A stretch of DNA of 64,000 nt from UBA12170 sp964293475 (GTDB taxonomy: Bacteria > Bacteroidota > Bacteroidia > Bacteroidales > UBA12170), in NCBI GenBank assembly GCA_964293475.1, contig CAXYYJ010000024.1, positions 1-64,000 on the forward strand, given 5' to 3'. This document shows, in pieces, positions 1-8,376 of this stretch. The notes under the pieces were generated by a model that was not told where the DNA came from, searched no databases, and worked only from the letters and a program-made list of their open reading frames with translations. Position numbers and translations under genes: made by a program. Each line of letters opens with the position of its first letter. The stretch's first letter is position 1.

Positions 1-52
1 AGGACGTCAGGTTTTCATCCTGGTAACAGGGGTTCGATTCCCCTATGGACTA
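1..52 (+). tRNA. tRNA-Glu (anticodon TTC), 5' end cut by window edge
   Basis: Bases 1-52 match bases 152-203 of the complete tRNA-Glu that follows, including the anticodon loop with TTC, the T arm and the 3' acceptor strand. The D arm start and the 5' acceptor strand lie outside the window. It is the upstream member of a tandem pair with a 151-bp offset. Confidence 0.93.
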
Positions 53-131
53 CAAAAAAAGTTCAATGTTTGGTCATACAATTTGAATTTACCCATTCAA
101 CAGGCTGAGCTATTATATTTTAACCAATCAT

Positions 132-203
132 GGTCCATTCGTCTAGGGGTTAGGACGTCAGGTTTTCATCCTGGTAACAGGGGTTCGATTCCCCTATGGA
201 CTA
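132..203 (+). tRNA. tRNA-Glu (anticodon TTC)
   Basis: The 72-nt cloverleaf has acceptor strand GGTCCAT (132-138) pairing with ATGGACT (196-202, one G-T pair) and discriminator A203. The anticodon arm CAGG-TTTTCAT-CCTG reads TTC. No CCA is encoded. The T arm AGGGG-TTCGATT-CCCCT is perfect. It is 79 bases from the preceding copy and 8 bases from the tRNA-Cys, so the three are probably co-transcribed. Confidence 0.97.
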
Positions 204-211
204 CAATATTT

Positions 212-285
212 GGTTCCGTGGCCGAGTGGCTAGGCAGAGGTCTGCAAAACCTTGTACAGCGGTTCGAATCCGCTCGGAACCTCCA
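212..285 (+). tRNA. tRNA-Cys (anticodon GCA)
   Basis: Acceptor strand GGTTCCG (212-218) pairs with CGGAACC (275-281), followed by discriminator T282, as expected for tRNA-Cys, and an encoded CCA (283-285). The anticodon loop CTGCAAA reads GCA. It is the last gene of the tRNA cluster and is followed 12 bases later by a hairpin terminator. Confidence 0.96.
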
Positions 286-296
286 AAACCAAAGAG

Positions 297-331
297 CCTA
301 AAAGATTTTTTTCTTTTAGGTTTTTTGTTTT
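297..331 (+). terminator. Rho-independent terminator of the tRNA cluster
   Basis: CCTAAAAGA (297-305) and TCTTTTAGG (312-320) form a perfect 9-bp stem with a T-rich loop, followed by a T-rich tail (321-331). It lies directly after the tRNA-Cys. Between 332 and 508 I see no gene or clear structure. Confidence 0.85.
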
Positions 332-508
332 AACGCAATACTGATTTTAATCACATCTAATGTATTATAACTGGTATGGCAACACATAAAATTAACCCAA
401 ATCTTCTCTCACACAATAAATCAACGCACAATGGGAATCCAATCAGCCATCATGCAAAAAATTGCCTTGAATATTGTGGAAAGATATTAAATGGCCCATT
501 TTACGTCA

Positions 509-537
509 TAAAAAAAGCACAGACAGACTGTGCTTTT
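509..537 (-). terminator. Rho-independent terminator after the rhodanese genes
   Basis: Read on the minus strand, AAAAGCACAG and CTGTGCTTTT flank a short loop and are followed by a T run. It lies about 23 bases downstream of the stop codon of the 373-residue rhodanese gene, so it probably ends the whole minus-strand sulfur island. Confidence 0.8.
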
Positions 538-559
538 AAATATTGAAAATTTTTACAGA

Positions 560-1681
560 TTAGCTACAACCACCGGAAACTTCTTTCTTTCCACTGCGTG
601 ATATTTTTGGAGCCCCTGGTTTATTCTTCGCAGGATTAATATCCTTCTCAAAGCTTTTATCGGTAGGGTTTTCACCTGCAACCAGCGGGAAATCATTAAC
701 TTTTTCGCTGGCAATAAACGCGTTTCTATTTCTCAATTTCAATGTGTTATACATAAAACTATTGGCTCCCATGGGCATGGTGAAGGCATTATAACCCAAC
801 ATCCTCAAATAAGCTGCAATGAAAGCCGAAGTCTGTCCTGTAAAATCGTAAACGAGCACTTTCTTATCGGATGGAATGGTATTGAGCAGGGTTGATTTTT
901 TAATGTCCTGTTGTGGGATATAGTTATAAGAACCTGGAATATGGCCCACATCGTACATATCTTTGGGCATATAGGCAATAATGTAAAAATCGTTGTGCTC
1001 TTTAAATGCTCTTTCGGCACTTATTTTTAGTTTTTGAAAAGGGGTATTGAGTAAAGTCCAGGCACGTGCATCAAGAATTTCGGCACCACAGGTGGCTCCG
1101 GTAGCCAAAGCGGGATAGGGATGCTGTCCTTCGATGGGATTGGCTTTTAGCTCAAGCTGATTAATGAAATCGCTCGAAAGTTTTGATGACCAATTATCTA
1201 ATGACTTGTTCCAGGCACTCATTCCATAACTCAAACTGAAAGCGTTACTGTAACCAATCAAACGTAGAATACTGGTAATATAAGCCGATGATTGTCCATT
1301 ATGACAAACAATAACTAATTTTTCATAAACGCTTGGGGCTACTATATCTTCCAGATACTTAATGATTTCACTGGTATTTACACTCACGGCACCAGAAATA
1401 TGCCCATCCACATACTCTTCATGGGGTCGAATGTCAATGATATAGTATTTACCCAGATTCTCGTAAACATCGGCAGCTGTTACCAGAGCAGGAAATTCCG
1501 CACTGTTGATATAATCCCCCGAATTATCAATAAAGGTAAGTAGAGCCTCTATTTCGCTTACATCAATCTTTGGATCGGGAACAACATCAATGTTCTTTCC
1601 GGGACTATATGCCTGACGACACGATGTCAATATCGAAAAAACAACCAAACTCAGGATGATGATATATTTAAAATTTTTCAT
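560..1681 (-). CDS. Lipoprotein with two rhodanese domains and C-terminal GGCS tail
   Basis: An exported lipoprotein of 373 residues with signal peptide and lipobox LTSC (Cys21). It carries two rhodanese-like domains, roughly residues 60-160 and 205-315. The first has a complete active-site loop with Cys126 (VCHNGQ), as expected for sulfurtransferases that carry a persulfide. In the second the aligned position is Asp279 (YDFTGQ), so that domain cannot carry a persulfide. After a basic linker the protein ends in KKEVSGGCS (Cys372), the same ending as the 207-residue rhodanese-like protein at 2444-3067. It is the last gene of the minus-strand island that includes a PsrABC-type complex and YeeE-type transporters. 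I infer periplasmic sulfane-sulfur binding or transfer; the actual substrate is unknown. Confidence 0.88.
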   Translation of the reverse strand: MKNFKYIIILSLVVFSILTSCRQAYSPGKNIDVVPDPKIDVSEIEALLTFIDNSGDYINSAEFPALVTAADVYENLGKYYIIDIRPHEEYVDGHISGAVSVNTSEIIKYLEDIVAPSVYEKLVIVCHNGQSSAYITSILRLIGYSNAFSLSYGMSAWNKSLDNWSSKLSSDFINQLELKANPIEGQHPYPALATGATCGAEILDARAWTLLNTPFQKLKISAERAFKEHNDFYIIAYMPKDMYDVGHIPGSYNYIPQQDIKKSTLLNTIPSDKKVLVYDFTGQTSAFIAAYLRMLGYNAFTMPMGANSFMYNTLKLRNRNAFIASEKVNDFPLVAGENPTDKSFEKDINPAKNKPGAPKISRSGKKEVSGGCS

Positions 1682-1799
1682 TTTTCTAATATTTATTTAG
1701 CATTTGGATTTCAAACACGCCTTATAGGTTTGTATCCTGATTCCAAATTACCTGTTATATCATTTTTATCTATATTCTATTTGCTTTGTGGCAAAAAAA

Positions 1800-2417
1800 T
1801 TAATTTAAATCGGGGCAAGCTTCGTCAAAATCTTTTATCACCTTGTTAGGGTTTTTATAGAGTAACTCAGGACTGGAAATCTGAGCCTTTGCAGGTTTAT
1901 CAATACCCACCACAAGTCTTAAATAGTCGTATTTCGGTTTTTCATCGTTATAATCGCCCGATTTTACACCATAATGATTCAGCATAAATGTTTCAATATA
2001 ATCGTATCCACCTAAGGAAACTTTAATATTTTTAAACCCTAATTGCTTCAGAATCATATAAATATTTGTGGCTTCGTTTTTCCCCCTGCAATAGAGAACG
2101 TTGATTTTTTCATCCTGATTCAGAATGTCATAATATTCCATGTCGAGAATGTTCTTTGCAGGAATGTTTATTGCACCGGGAACATGGCTTTTAAGAAACT
2201 CGGGAGGAGTTCTCAGATCGATAAACTGATAAACATGAGCGTGTTTACATAGGAGAATGTTTGCCATTTTTTCAACAGAAAGAATGTCTTCTTTCGCTAA
2301 ATAAGCTTGCAAAGCCTCCTCGGCACTAATGGCATATTTCTTATGATTTTCCGATGCACAAGCCCCAAATACCAATGGAATCAGCAGCCATATCGAATAT
2401 TTTAATATACTTTTCAT
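1800..2417 (-). CDS. Rhodanese-like lipoprotein
   Basis: A 205-residue protein with signal peptide and lipobox FGAC (Cys20), hence membrane-anchored outside the cytoplasm. One rhodanese domain spans about residues 45-155. It contains the DLR motif (residues 67-69) of the fold and an active-site loop with Cys110 (LYCRGKNEA), so it is probably a competent sulfurtransferase. Another Cys sits close to the C-terminus (EACPDLN), but the GGCS tail of its two neighbours is absent. It lies between the two GGCS-tailed proteins, 26 bases downstream of the 2444-3067 gene and 118 bases upstream of the 560-1681 gene, all on the same strand. Confidence 0.87.
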   Translation of the reverse strand: MKSILKYSIWLLIPLVFGACASENHKKYAISAEEALQAYLAKEDILSVEKMANILLCKHAHVYQFIDLRTPPEFLKSHVPGAINIPAKNILDMEYYDILNQDEKINVLYCRGKNEATNIYMILKQLGFKNIKVSLGGYDYIETFMLNHYGVKSGDYNDEKPKYDYLRLVVGIDKPAKAQISSPELLYKNPNKVIKDFDEACPDLN

Positions 2418-2443
2418 TTTTCTTTAATTTGAGAGATTAACAA

Positions 2444-3067
2444 TTAGCTACAGCCTCCGCTCACTTCTTTTTTCTTTCCCTGGATTAGCGGTTTCTTAGA
2501 CTTTTGAGTACCAGCGCCATCTTCCTGTTCAACAGATTTACCGCCAAAGAAAATACTGGCACCCTTGCGATATTGATACAGCTGATCGTTTACTTTGTCC
2601 CAAATCACTGAATTATCACTAGGTTGAAGGATATGATCGACCCAGGTATTAAGGCCACCATGCATGACAAAAACATTTTTATAACCCATGCGGGTTGACA
2701 GCATCCAGGCAATATCGGCATCGCTGCTCCCATTGGAAAAGAAAATGGTTTTATAAACATCCTGATCTAAATACACCTTGTTTTCGGGGCTAAACAACTT
2801 GCTCAACGGAATGTTGATGGCTCCGTTTAAGGAAAACTTATTGTAATAAACCGAATCTCTCAGGTCAACGAGCTGAATGCTTGGATCCTGCGAAATTATC
2901 ATTTCGGCCACTTGTTCCACTGTGAAATAGCGGGTGTTTTCAATGAGGTCGAGAAATAAATGATCGGGTTTTTTCTCCACATAATCGCGCTGATTAACTC
3001 CCGATACGGCCACAATAAACCCGAGAACAATGAATGCGACAATGGCTATTAAATATTGTTTTTTCAT
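2444..3067 (-). CDS. Membrane-anchored degenerate rhodanese with C-terminal GGCS tail
   Basis: A 207-residue protein with an N-terminal hydrophobic segment (about residues 4-23) that is a signal anchor or uncleaved signal peptide without a lipobox. One rhodanese-like domain spans residues 45-155. The active-site position is Ser111 (FFSNGSS) instead of Cys. The only cysteine in the protein is Cys206 in the final KKEVSGGCS, which follows a charged, low-complexity linker (about residues 175-198). The domain is therefore probably a binding or scaffold module while the tail cysteine carries the chemistry. This is inferred; the tail resembles in concept the C-terminal Cys arm of SoxY, but no homology is claimed. 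Confidence 0.85.
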   Translation of the reverse strand: MKKQYLIAIVAFIVLGFIVAVSGVNQRDYVEKKPDHLFLDLIENTRYFTVEQVAEMIISQDPSIQLVDLRDSVYYNKFSLNGAINIPLSKLFSPENKVYLDQDVYKTIFFSNGSSDADIAWMLSTRMGYKNVFVMHGGLNTWVDHILQPSDNSVIWDKVNDQLYQYRKGASIFFGGKSVEQEDGAGTQKSKKPLIQGKKKEVSGGCS

Positions 3068-3171
3068 TTTGTTGATTTGTTTTTAACTCAGCCGATTGAG
3101 ACCCAACGGAAATATTCAAAATTTTAGAGACTAAACTTGCTATCCCCGAAATCTCATTGCAGCTGAATTGA

Positions 3172-3762
3172 TTAATAGTTCACATCATCAATCTTATATT
3201 TCTTTTTAATGGTATCGACCAACCAAAAGGTTCCAAAAGCAATTATAACAAATCCTAGAACGGCAACTCCCTCGCCTATTCCAATCAGATTTCCCATTTT
3301 TACCTGTCCCAAATTGGTACTTTCGCGCAAATCGTGCCACAGACTTTCGTAGGTGAATGAATAGAAATAAATTCCAATCATAATACCCAGGATAAATAGC
3401 ATAGCATCGAGCTTACCAATGGCAGCAGCACAAACACTGGTACCAGGGCAAAAGCCTCCCATAATAAAACCAAGCCCCATGATTACGCCGGCAACAATTG
3501 TTGGCAGCAGATAGGTACTGGGCATCCATACATCTTCAAAATATAGTAACCCGAACTGGTTTAAAATTAGCATGCCCAAAGCTGCTGTTATAGCTGCGGT
3601 GAAGAATACTTTTATAACCACAAAATCGTAGCCATAAAATACCCCCGCAAGTTTTCGGGATGTTGAAAAACCTGCTCTTTCGAGAACCCAGCCAAAAGCT
3701 ATACCTATAAGTAGCGCTGCCAGCAGGTTCCATTCGCTTGTTTGATCAAAAATTGGTGCCAT
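3172..3762 (-). CDS. YeeE/YedE family sulfur transporter subunit
   Basis: A 196-residue integral membrane protein with about five hydrophobic segments. It carries the YeeE/YedE signature around GGFCPGTSVC (Cys105 and Cys111). Family members include thiosulfate transporters (TsuA) and the PmpA/PmpB pair, in which conserved membrane cysteines relay sulfur compounds. It is half the length of a full TsuA and is encoded 14 bases from a second half-length YeeE protein. The two probably form one transporter for a sulfur compound serving the neighbouring rhodaneses and molybdoenzyme. The substrate cannot be read from the sequence. Confidence 0.88.
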   Translation of the reverse strand: MAPIFDQTSEWNLLAALLIGIAFGWVLERAGFSTSRKLAGVFYGYDFVVIKVFFTAAITAALGMLILNQFGLLYFEDVWMPSTYLLPTIVAGVIMGLGFIMGGFCPGTSVCAAAIGKLDAMLFILGIMIGIYFYSFTYESLWHDLRESTNLGQVKMGNLIGIGEGVAVLGFVIIAFGTFWLVDTIKKKYKIDDVNY

Positions 3763-3776
3763 ATATCAATAATTTT

Positions 3777-4304
3777 TTAAATCCATAATTTTCTAAAAAA
3801 CCAGGCAAATAAATAACCTGATCCAAAAATAGCCATAGCGGCAACAAAACCAGAGAGCGACATAACAGCCATACCGCTAAGTCCGGCACCCGAAGTACAT
3901 CCTCTTCCCAATTGCGAACCTATTCCAAACATGGCTCCCCCAAGTATGGCGAAGATAATTCGTGTTTTGGAAGTGATTTTTGGGGAATGTTCAAGTTTTA
4001 AATTCAACCGTCCCGCAAAGGCGCCTGAGATAATTGCTCCTATTATGACACCTAAAACTTCAAATACCAGCCATGTTTTCATGGGGCTATTTTCCTCTTC
4101 AGTGGCCGATTTAAAATAAAGCGTGTTGGCTGAATACTCAGGCGCAACCTTAACCACGCTTGCTTTCACAACATCTTTAAATGCTCCGCTTCCTCCAAGG
4201 CCTTCGCCCGAAAAGAAGAATGCAGCAATGATGACCAGTCCTAACAAGAACCCCGCTAAATAAGGATTCATGTATTTATCAGGATTTGTTTCTTTATGTT
4301 TCAT
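3777..4304 (-). CDS. YeeE/YedE family sulfur transporter subunit
   Basis: A 175-residue membrane protein with an N-terminal hydrophobic segment (residues 13-32), a hydrophilic loop (about 38-75) and three further hydrophobic segments. The family signature GSQLGRGCTSG contains Cys136. It is the upstream partner of the YeeE-like protein at 3172-3762, with a 14-base gap. The pair resembles split YeeE/YedE systems encoded next to sulfur oxidation or reduction genes. A 206-base leader with a structured hairpin separates it from the molybdoenzyme membrane subunit upstream. Confidence 0.87.
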   Translation of the reverse strand: MKHKETNPDKYMNPYLAGFLLGLVIIAAFFFSGEGLGGSGAFKDVVKASVVKVAPEYSANTLYFKSATEEENSPMKTWLVFEVLGVIIGAIISGAFAGRLNLKLEHSPKITSKTRIIFAILGGAMFGIGSQLGRGCTSGAGLSGMAVMSLSGFVAAMAIFGSGYLFAWFFRKLWI

Positions 4305-4335
4305 CTGTTTATAATTTTATTTTTAACGGTCAGAT

Positions 4336-4391
4336 GGAATATCCATGATAAAAATTCCCGGTTTGTGTAAACCTCTTTGCATGGATATTTC
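4336..4391 (-). promoter_or_regulatory. Nested stem-loop in the leader of the YeeE genes
   Basis: GGAATATCCATG (4336-4347) and CATGGATATTTC (4380-4391) are inverted repeats with one mismatch, and a second hairpin GGTTT-gtgt-AAACC sits inside the loop. It lies between the stop of the NrfD gene (4511) and the start of yeeE (4304). There is no T tract on the minus strand, so it is not a canonical terminator. It could be an RNA processing or attenuation element. Confidence 0.45.
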
Positions 4392-4510
4392 ATATTCTAT
4401 GAATTTTACATTTCATTATTTTAAAAAGCTCTTCTGTGTCTCAAATTCGGTTGCTATCTATCACAATTCTCATTGATTACCGAAAAACTATACTTTTTAT
4501 TGTAACTAAT

Positions 4511-5503
4511 TTAATAAAGATACCTGGTTACTTGTCCCGCTTCAACCATAATGAATCGAAACAATAAACCACCCACCAAAATTAATAAAGCAGGGATTGA
4601 GATAGGAATATGAAAGCCATAAAGTTCCATAGTTTCCAAAATAGCTGGTAAAATGAGACCAACTAAAACAACACCTCCCCAAAAAATTGCGGTAAACTCT
4701 CCACCAAGGAACAGGTTGGCAGCTTCAATCTGAACAGCGCTGCTGGCCAGGAATCCCATGAAAAGGTGGATGATAAAAAAGAGTTCAATGGCAATAAGCA
4801 GTAAGTCGATTCGGCTAAATATAAGTCTTTCTTTTTTTGTTCTGCTCATCCACATTATAACGGCTGCACCTGTTGAAAGACCCGAAACCAGGAACAAGGG
4901 GCCTAAAAGACTGGTGTTCCACAATGGGCGGGCATTGAATGCAGAAAGTAAAATACCTGTGTAAACGCCAAGTATTACCGCAAGAATGATATTGGCCCAT
5001 GCCAGAAAATACCTGTTCACAGTAAACCATTCGATGATGGATTTCAGGGGTTTTATTTTCTGAATGGTATTCTCAATCCAGTTGATGAGTCCAACCACTT
5101 TCTCACCACTTTCCTTAAAATACTCTTTGATTTCTTTGAGATAAGTGAGCGGCCAGATAATAGAAAGTGGCATTATGATTCCAAGAGTCCAGGCTCCCCA
5201 CGACATGGGTGAGTCGAAGCGAATGGTGGTATAGAGTTGCCAGAAATAGGCCGGATGGCGCAAATCGAGCAACAAAGCCAATAAACCCAGAACAATGATA
5301 AAAGGAGCTATAATGGGTGCTATCTGAACCGATGTGATGAGCTCATTTCCTCTGCCACGGATAAAAAAGTAGGCAGAGAAGAAGATTAAGGCAGCCGCCA
5401 TACCACCTACAAAAAGGTATAATGGAATTTGCCAGTGCCATATATTTAAAACAGGGTCAATAAATGGTATATTTCTACCGCTGGTTATAATTTCTTCGTT
5501 CAT
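4511..5503 (-). CDS. nrfD: NrfD/PsrC-type membrane subunit of a molybdoenzyme complex
   Basis: A 330-residue polytopic membrane protein with eight or more hydrophobic helices and the N-terminal WHWQIPLYLFVGG region typical of NrfD/PsrC anchors. It would exchange electrons between menaquinone and the ferredoxin subunit. It is encoded 12 bases downstream of the four-cluster ferredoxin, which in turn overlaps the catalytic subunit, giving the canonical order A-B-C of polysulfide/thiosulfate reductases. The adjacent rhodanese and YeeE genes favour a sulfur substrate over nitrite or arsenate, although NrfD proteins are shared by many complexes. Confidence 0.9.
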   Translation of the reverse strand: MNEEIITSGRNIPFIDPVLNIWHWQIPLYLFVGGMAAALIFFSAYFFIRGRGNELITSVQIAPIIAPFIIVLGLLALLLDLRHPAYFWQLYTTIRFDSPMSWGAWTLGIIMPLSIIWPLTYLKEIKEYFKESGEKVVGLINWIENTIQKIKPLKSIIEWFTVNRYFLAWANIILAVILGVYTGILLSAFNARPLWNTSLLGPLFLVSGLSTGAAVIMWMSRTKKERLIFSRIDLLLIAIELFFIIHLFMGFLASSAVQIEAANLFLGGEFTAIFWGGVVLVGLILPAILETMELYGFHIPISIPALLILVGGLLFRFIMVEAGQVTRYLY

Positions 5504-5515
5504 AGAAAATGATTG

Positions 5516-6049
5516 TTAAATTAAGAAAAACACTTGAGGTTTGGTTCCTGCTTCGGGGGCCAGTACTTTCCACTTCCTATCGCGGAGGAGTATAGAAACT
5601 TCGGAATTAGGATCGTCAAGGTCGCCGAGATTTAGGGATTTGGTAGGACAAACAGCCACACAAGCGGTGGTTTGACCTTTACGAACCCGATGATCGCAGA
5701 AAGTACATTTATCCACATATCCATCAGGATGGAAATAGCGCGCATCGTAGGGACAAGCCTGAATACAGGCTCCACAGCCGATACATTCTTCGGGGGTAAC
5801 TTTCACAATACCACCTTCTATCACATGGCTGGCTCCGGTTGGACAAGTTCGTACACAAGGGGTATTGTCGCAATGATTACAGCGTTCGGAACGAATTTCC
5901 AAATCGAGATGCGGATAGGTTCCGGCGGTATGCTCCACAATCCAGTCGCGGCAGTAGCCCAGCGGTACATTATTTTCAGTTTGACAAGCAACCACACAGT
6001 CGCTACATCCGACACATTTTAATGTGTCCATGGTCATTGCATATCTCAT
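5516..6049 (-). CDS. Four-cluster ferredoxin subunit (PsrB/NrfC-like)
   Basis: A 177-residue protein with four cysteine groups for [4Fe-4S] clusters: CVGCSDCVVAC near the N-terminus, CNHCDNTPC with CP, CIGCGACIQACP, and CTFCDH followed by a C-x3-C pair. This is the complete set of the DMSO reductase family electron-transfer subunit. No signal peptide is present, so export would depend on the Tat signal of the catalytic subunit (hitchhiking). Its start overlaps the 3' end of the catalytic-subunit gene by 4 bases (ATGA), indicating translational coupling. It passes electrons between the NrfD anchor and the molybdopterin subunit. Confidence 0.93.
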   Translation of the reverse strand: MRYAMTMDTLKCVGCSDCVVACQTENNVPLGYCRDWIVEHTAGTYPHLDLEIRSERCNHCDNTPCVRTCPTGASHVIEGGIVKVTPEECIGCGACIQACPYDARYFHPDGYVDKCTFCDHRVRKGQTTACVAVCPTKSLNLGDLDDPNSEVSILLRDRKWKVLAPEAGTKPQVFFLI

Positions 6050-8310
6050 GATATTACCTCCTGTTTTTTAGGTTCAGCAGCTTTTAAATGAGGATTTTCA
6101 AGCAAAAAAGTAACAAAATTCTCGCGCATCCCTGTGCCGCCCATAATGGGGTCGTATTTCACTCGTGTAATTAGTTCAGAATCAGAAGCTCCTCGACCAT
6201 ATCCACGCGACAATTCCTTCTCGGTATTACCAAATCCGTGGACCATATATACGCTGTCGTGACGAATTCTCTCCGTTATTCTGACCTTGATGGGGAAAGT
6301 ACTGATTTTACCATCCTGATTTTTCAACCAAATCTCCTGGTCAGGGTCCAGTCCCCAGATTTTAGCCACTTTTGGATTTACCCAAAGTTTATTTTCTGAC
6401 ATTAGGTCCACCAGATTTGGGTTATTAGCGGTCCGACCAAAGGTGTGCATGGGGGCACGTCCGTAATTGAGCCGATAGAATCCAAAGTCGGGCTGAGGGT
6501 GTTCGGTATATTTTGGTAGTGGATCGTAGCCTTTTGCTTCGAGATCGATGGAATAAAGTTCTATTTTTCCTGTATCGGTGTTAAAGAAGAAATCTTCATC
6601 TTCATTTAAATATAACTCCTTCTCTTTATCGTATAGCTTTACTCCTATTTTTTGCATCTCTTCTAAGCTGGTTCCAAGCTTTTTCAATTTCCAGTCTAAC
6701 TCTTCTTCAACAGTCTCGTAAGCAAAATATTCTTCCAGACCTAATCTGTTGGCTAGTTGTTTTGCCATCCACCATCCGGGTTTGCTTTCCCACCGAGGTT
6801 CGGCAGCAGGCATTCTGAGCGCGATATTGGGTAAACGATGTTGAGTACTTCTTATGTCGTCATATCTTTCCAGATAGGTACATTCTGGCAAAATAATATC
6901 GGCCCAGCCTGTAATTTCCATAGGCATGGTGTCGACTACAGCTATAAAATCGAGATTTTTAATAGCTCTGATGGTGGTTTCAACATCAGGAATGGTGGTT
7001 ATCAGATTGGTTCCCACCACCAACCAGCCTTTCACCTGAAATTCCGATTTGTTTTCGGGTAAAGACGCCTTGATTAAATCGTTTGAAATACCAGTTCCAG
7101 CACCTTTATAGGTTTTCTTGGTTATTTCTTTCCAGGTCCACCGTGGATGAGGATATGGAGGTGCGGGGTATTCTGGAACTTCTTTGGTTTCAGCAAAATA
7201 CCATCCCCCTTTTCTTCCAAACGAACCCAATAAAGCATTGAGAATGGCTATGGCTCTGGTTCTCTGAGTATCGTCACCATACCAGGTTGTATGTCGGCCA
7301 GGATGAACTATCACCGCGGGAGAAGCTTTGGCCATTTCATAGGCTGAGTTTCTGATATCCTTGGGATCTATGTCTGTTTTGGTATAGGCCCATTCGGGGG
7401 TATAGTTTTTCACATGTGATTTGAGCTCTTCAAAACCGAAGGTATATTTCTCCACATATTTTTTGTCATAAAGTTCCTCATAAATAAGAACGTGAATCCA
7501 GGAGAGCAATAAAGCCAAATCGGTGGCGGGTTTTATGGGAAGCCAATATTTTGATTTGCTGGCAATGGTTGAAAAACGAGGATCAACGGTGATGATGGAA
7601 ACGCCTCTTTCAATGGCATCGGCCACTTCCTGTACATAGCCATTGTGCATATTCTCACCCACGTGATTTCCAATGAGAACCAGGCATTGTGTGTTTTTAA
7701 TGTCTGTGGGTTCCGGAGAGCTTACTCCCATTCCATAGGTTGCCACAAAACCTGCTTCACGTGGACCAAGACACTGTGCATAAGATGGTTTGGCAACATT
7801 GTGCGAACCATAAGCCTCTAATAAATGCTTAAAATAGGATCCGCTGCTGGCATGATAAAGAAGCGCCATGCTTTCAGGGCCGTACTTTTCGGCGATGGTT
7901 TTCATGTTATCGGCAATGGTATCCAAAGCTTCTTCCCACGAAATGGGTTTAAAACTATGATTTCCATTGGCATCTTCTACCCGCTTCAAAGGGGTTTTCA
8001 GGCGGTCGGCATCGTAATACATTCCAATTCCACCTGTGCCTCTTGGGCAAAGCCTTCCGTTGCTTAAAGGGTCGTTTTCGTTTCCAATGATTTTCTGGAT
8101 TTTACCTTCCTTGTTTAAATAGGTAAAAGCTGCGCATTTCCAAAAACATATTTCGCAAAATGTTGGATAACGCTGAGCTTTTGATTCATCAAGGGGTTCA
8201 ATATCTTTCTTTAGAAAATCGGGCGACCAACTCATGGCAGGCTGCAATACGGTAAGAGCCCCTGCCGCCACGGTTGATATTTTAATAAACTCTCTTCTTG
8301 TCTTCATCAA
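6046..8310 (-). CDS. Molybdopterin oxidoreductase, PsrA/PhsA-like catalytic subunit
   Basis: A 754-residue catalytic subunit of the DMSO reductase superfamily. It has a Tat signal with twin Arg at residues 5-6 (TRREFIK). The N-terminal [4Fe-4S] motif is Cys52, Cys55, Cys59 and Cys88. The candidate Mo ligand is Cys180 (YAQCLGPRE), as in the Cys-ligated polysulfide, thiosulfate and related reductases. The C-terminal molybdopterin dinucleotide-binding domain spans about residues 620-740. Context (ferredoxin, NrfD, YeeE, rhodaneses) supports reduction of polysulfide, thiosulfate or tetrathionate, or the reverse oxidation. Substrate assignment is an inference, and arsenate or selenate reductase cannot be excluded by sequence reading alone. 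First gene of the operon, downstream of a TANNTTTG promoter box. Confidence 0.9.
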   Translation of the reverse strand: MMKTRREFIKISTVAAGALTVLQPAMSWSPDFLKKDIEPLDESKAQRYPTFCEICFWKCAAFTYLNKEGKIQKIIGNENDPLSNGRLCPRGTGGIGMYYDADRLKTPLKRVEDANGNHSFKPISWEEALDTIADNMKTIAEKYGPESMALLYHASSGSYFKHLLEAYGSHNVAKPSYAQCLGPREAGFVATYGMGVSSPEPTDIKNTQCLVLIGNHVGENMHNGYVQEVADAIERGVSIITVDPRFSTIASKSKYWLPIKPATDLALLLSWIHVLIYEELYDKKYVEKYTFGFEELKSHVKNYTPEWAYTKTDIDPKDIRNSAYEMAKASPAVIVHPGRHTTWYGDDTQRTRAIAILNALLGSFGRKGGWYFAETKEVPEYPAPPYPHPRWTWKEITKKTYKGAGTGISNDLIKASLPENKSEFQVKGWLVVGTNLITTIPDVETTIRAIKNLDFIAVVDTMPMEITGWADIILPECTYLERYDDIRSTQHRLPNIALRMPAAEPRWESKPGWWMAKQLANRLGLEEYFAYETVEEELDWKLKKLGTSLEEMQKIGVKLYDKEKELYLNEDEDFFFNTDTGKIELYSIDLEAKGYDPLPKYTEHPQPDFGFYRLNYGRAPMHTFGRTANNPNLVDLMSENKLWVNPKVAKIWGLDPDQEIWLKNQDGKISTFPIKVRITERIRHDSVYMVHGFGNTEKELSRGYGRGASDSELITRVKYDPIMGGTGMRENFVTFLLENPHLKAAEPKKQEVIS

Positions 8311-8376
8311 TTATAAATTATTGAAAAACATAAAAATGATACACATTTTCATATATACATATCTATATGTGTGCTG

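Noticed and set aside
83..301. A 72-codon open frame on the plus strand
   Set aside because: It runs through the complete tRNA-Glu and tRNA-Cys genes; no protein-coding features.
6046..8310. Formate dehydrogenase or nitrate reductase
   Set aside because: No selenocysteine or nitrate-reductase-type context; Cys-type Mo ligand candidate, NrfD anchor and sulfur genes favour the Psr/Phs group, although substrate remains open.
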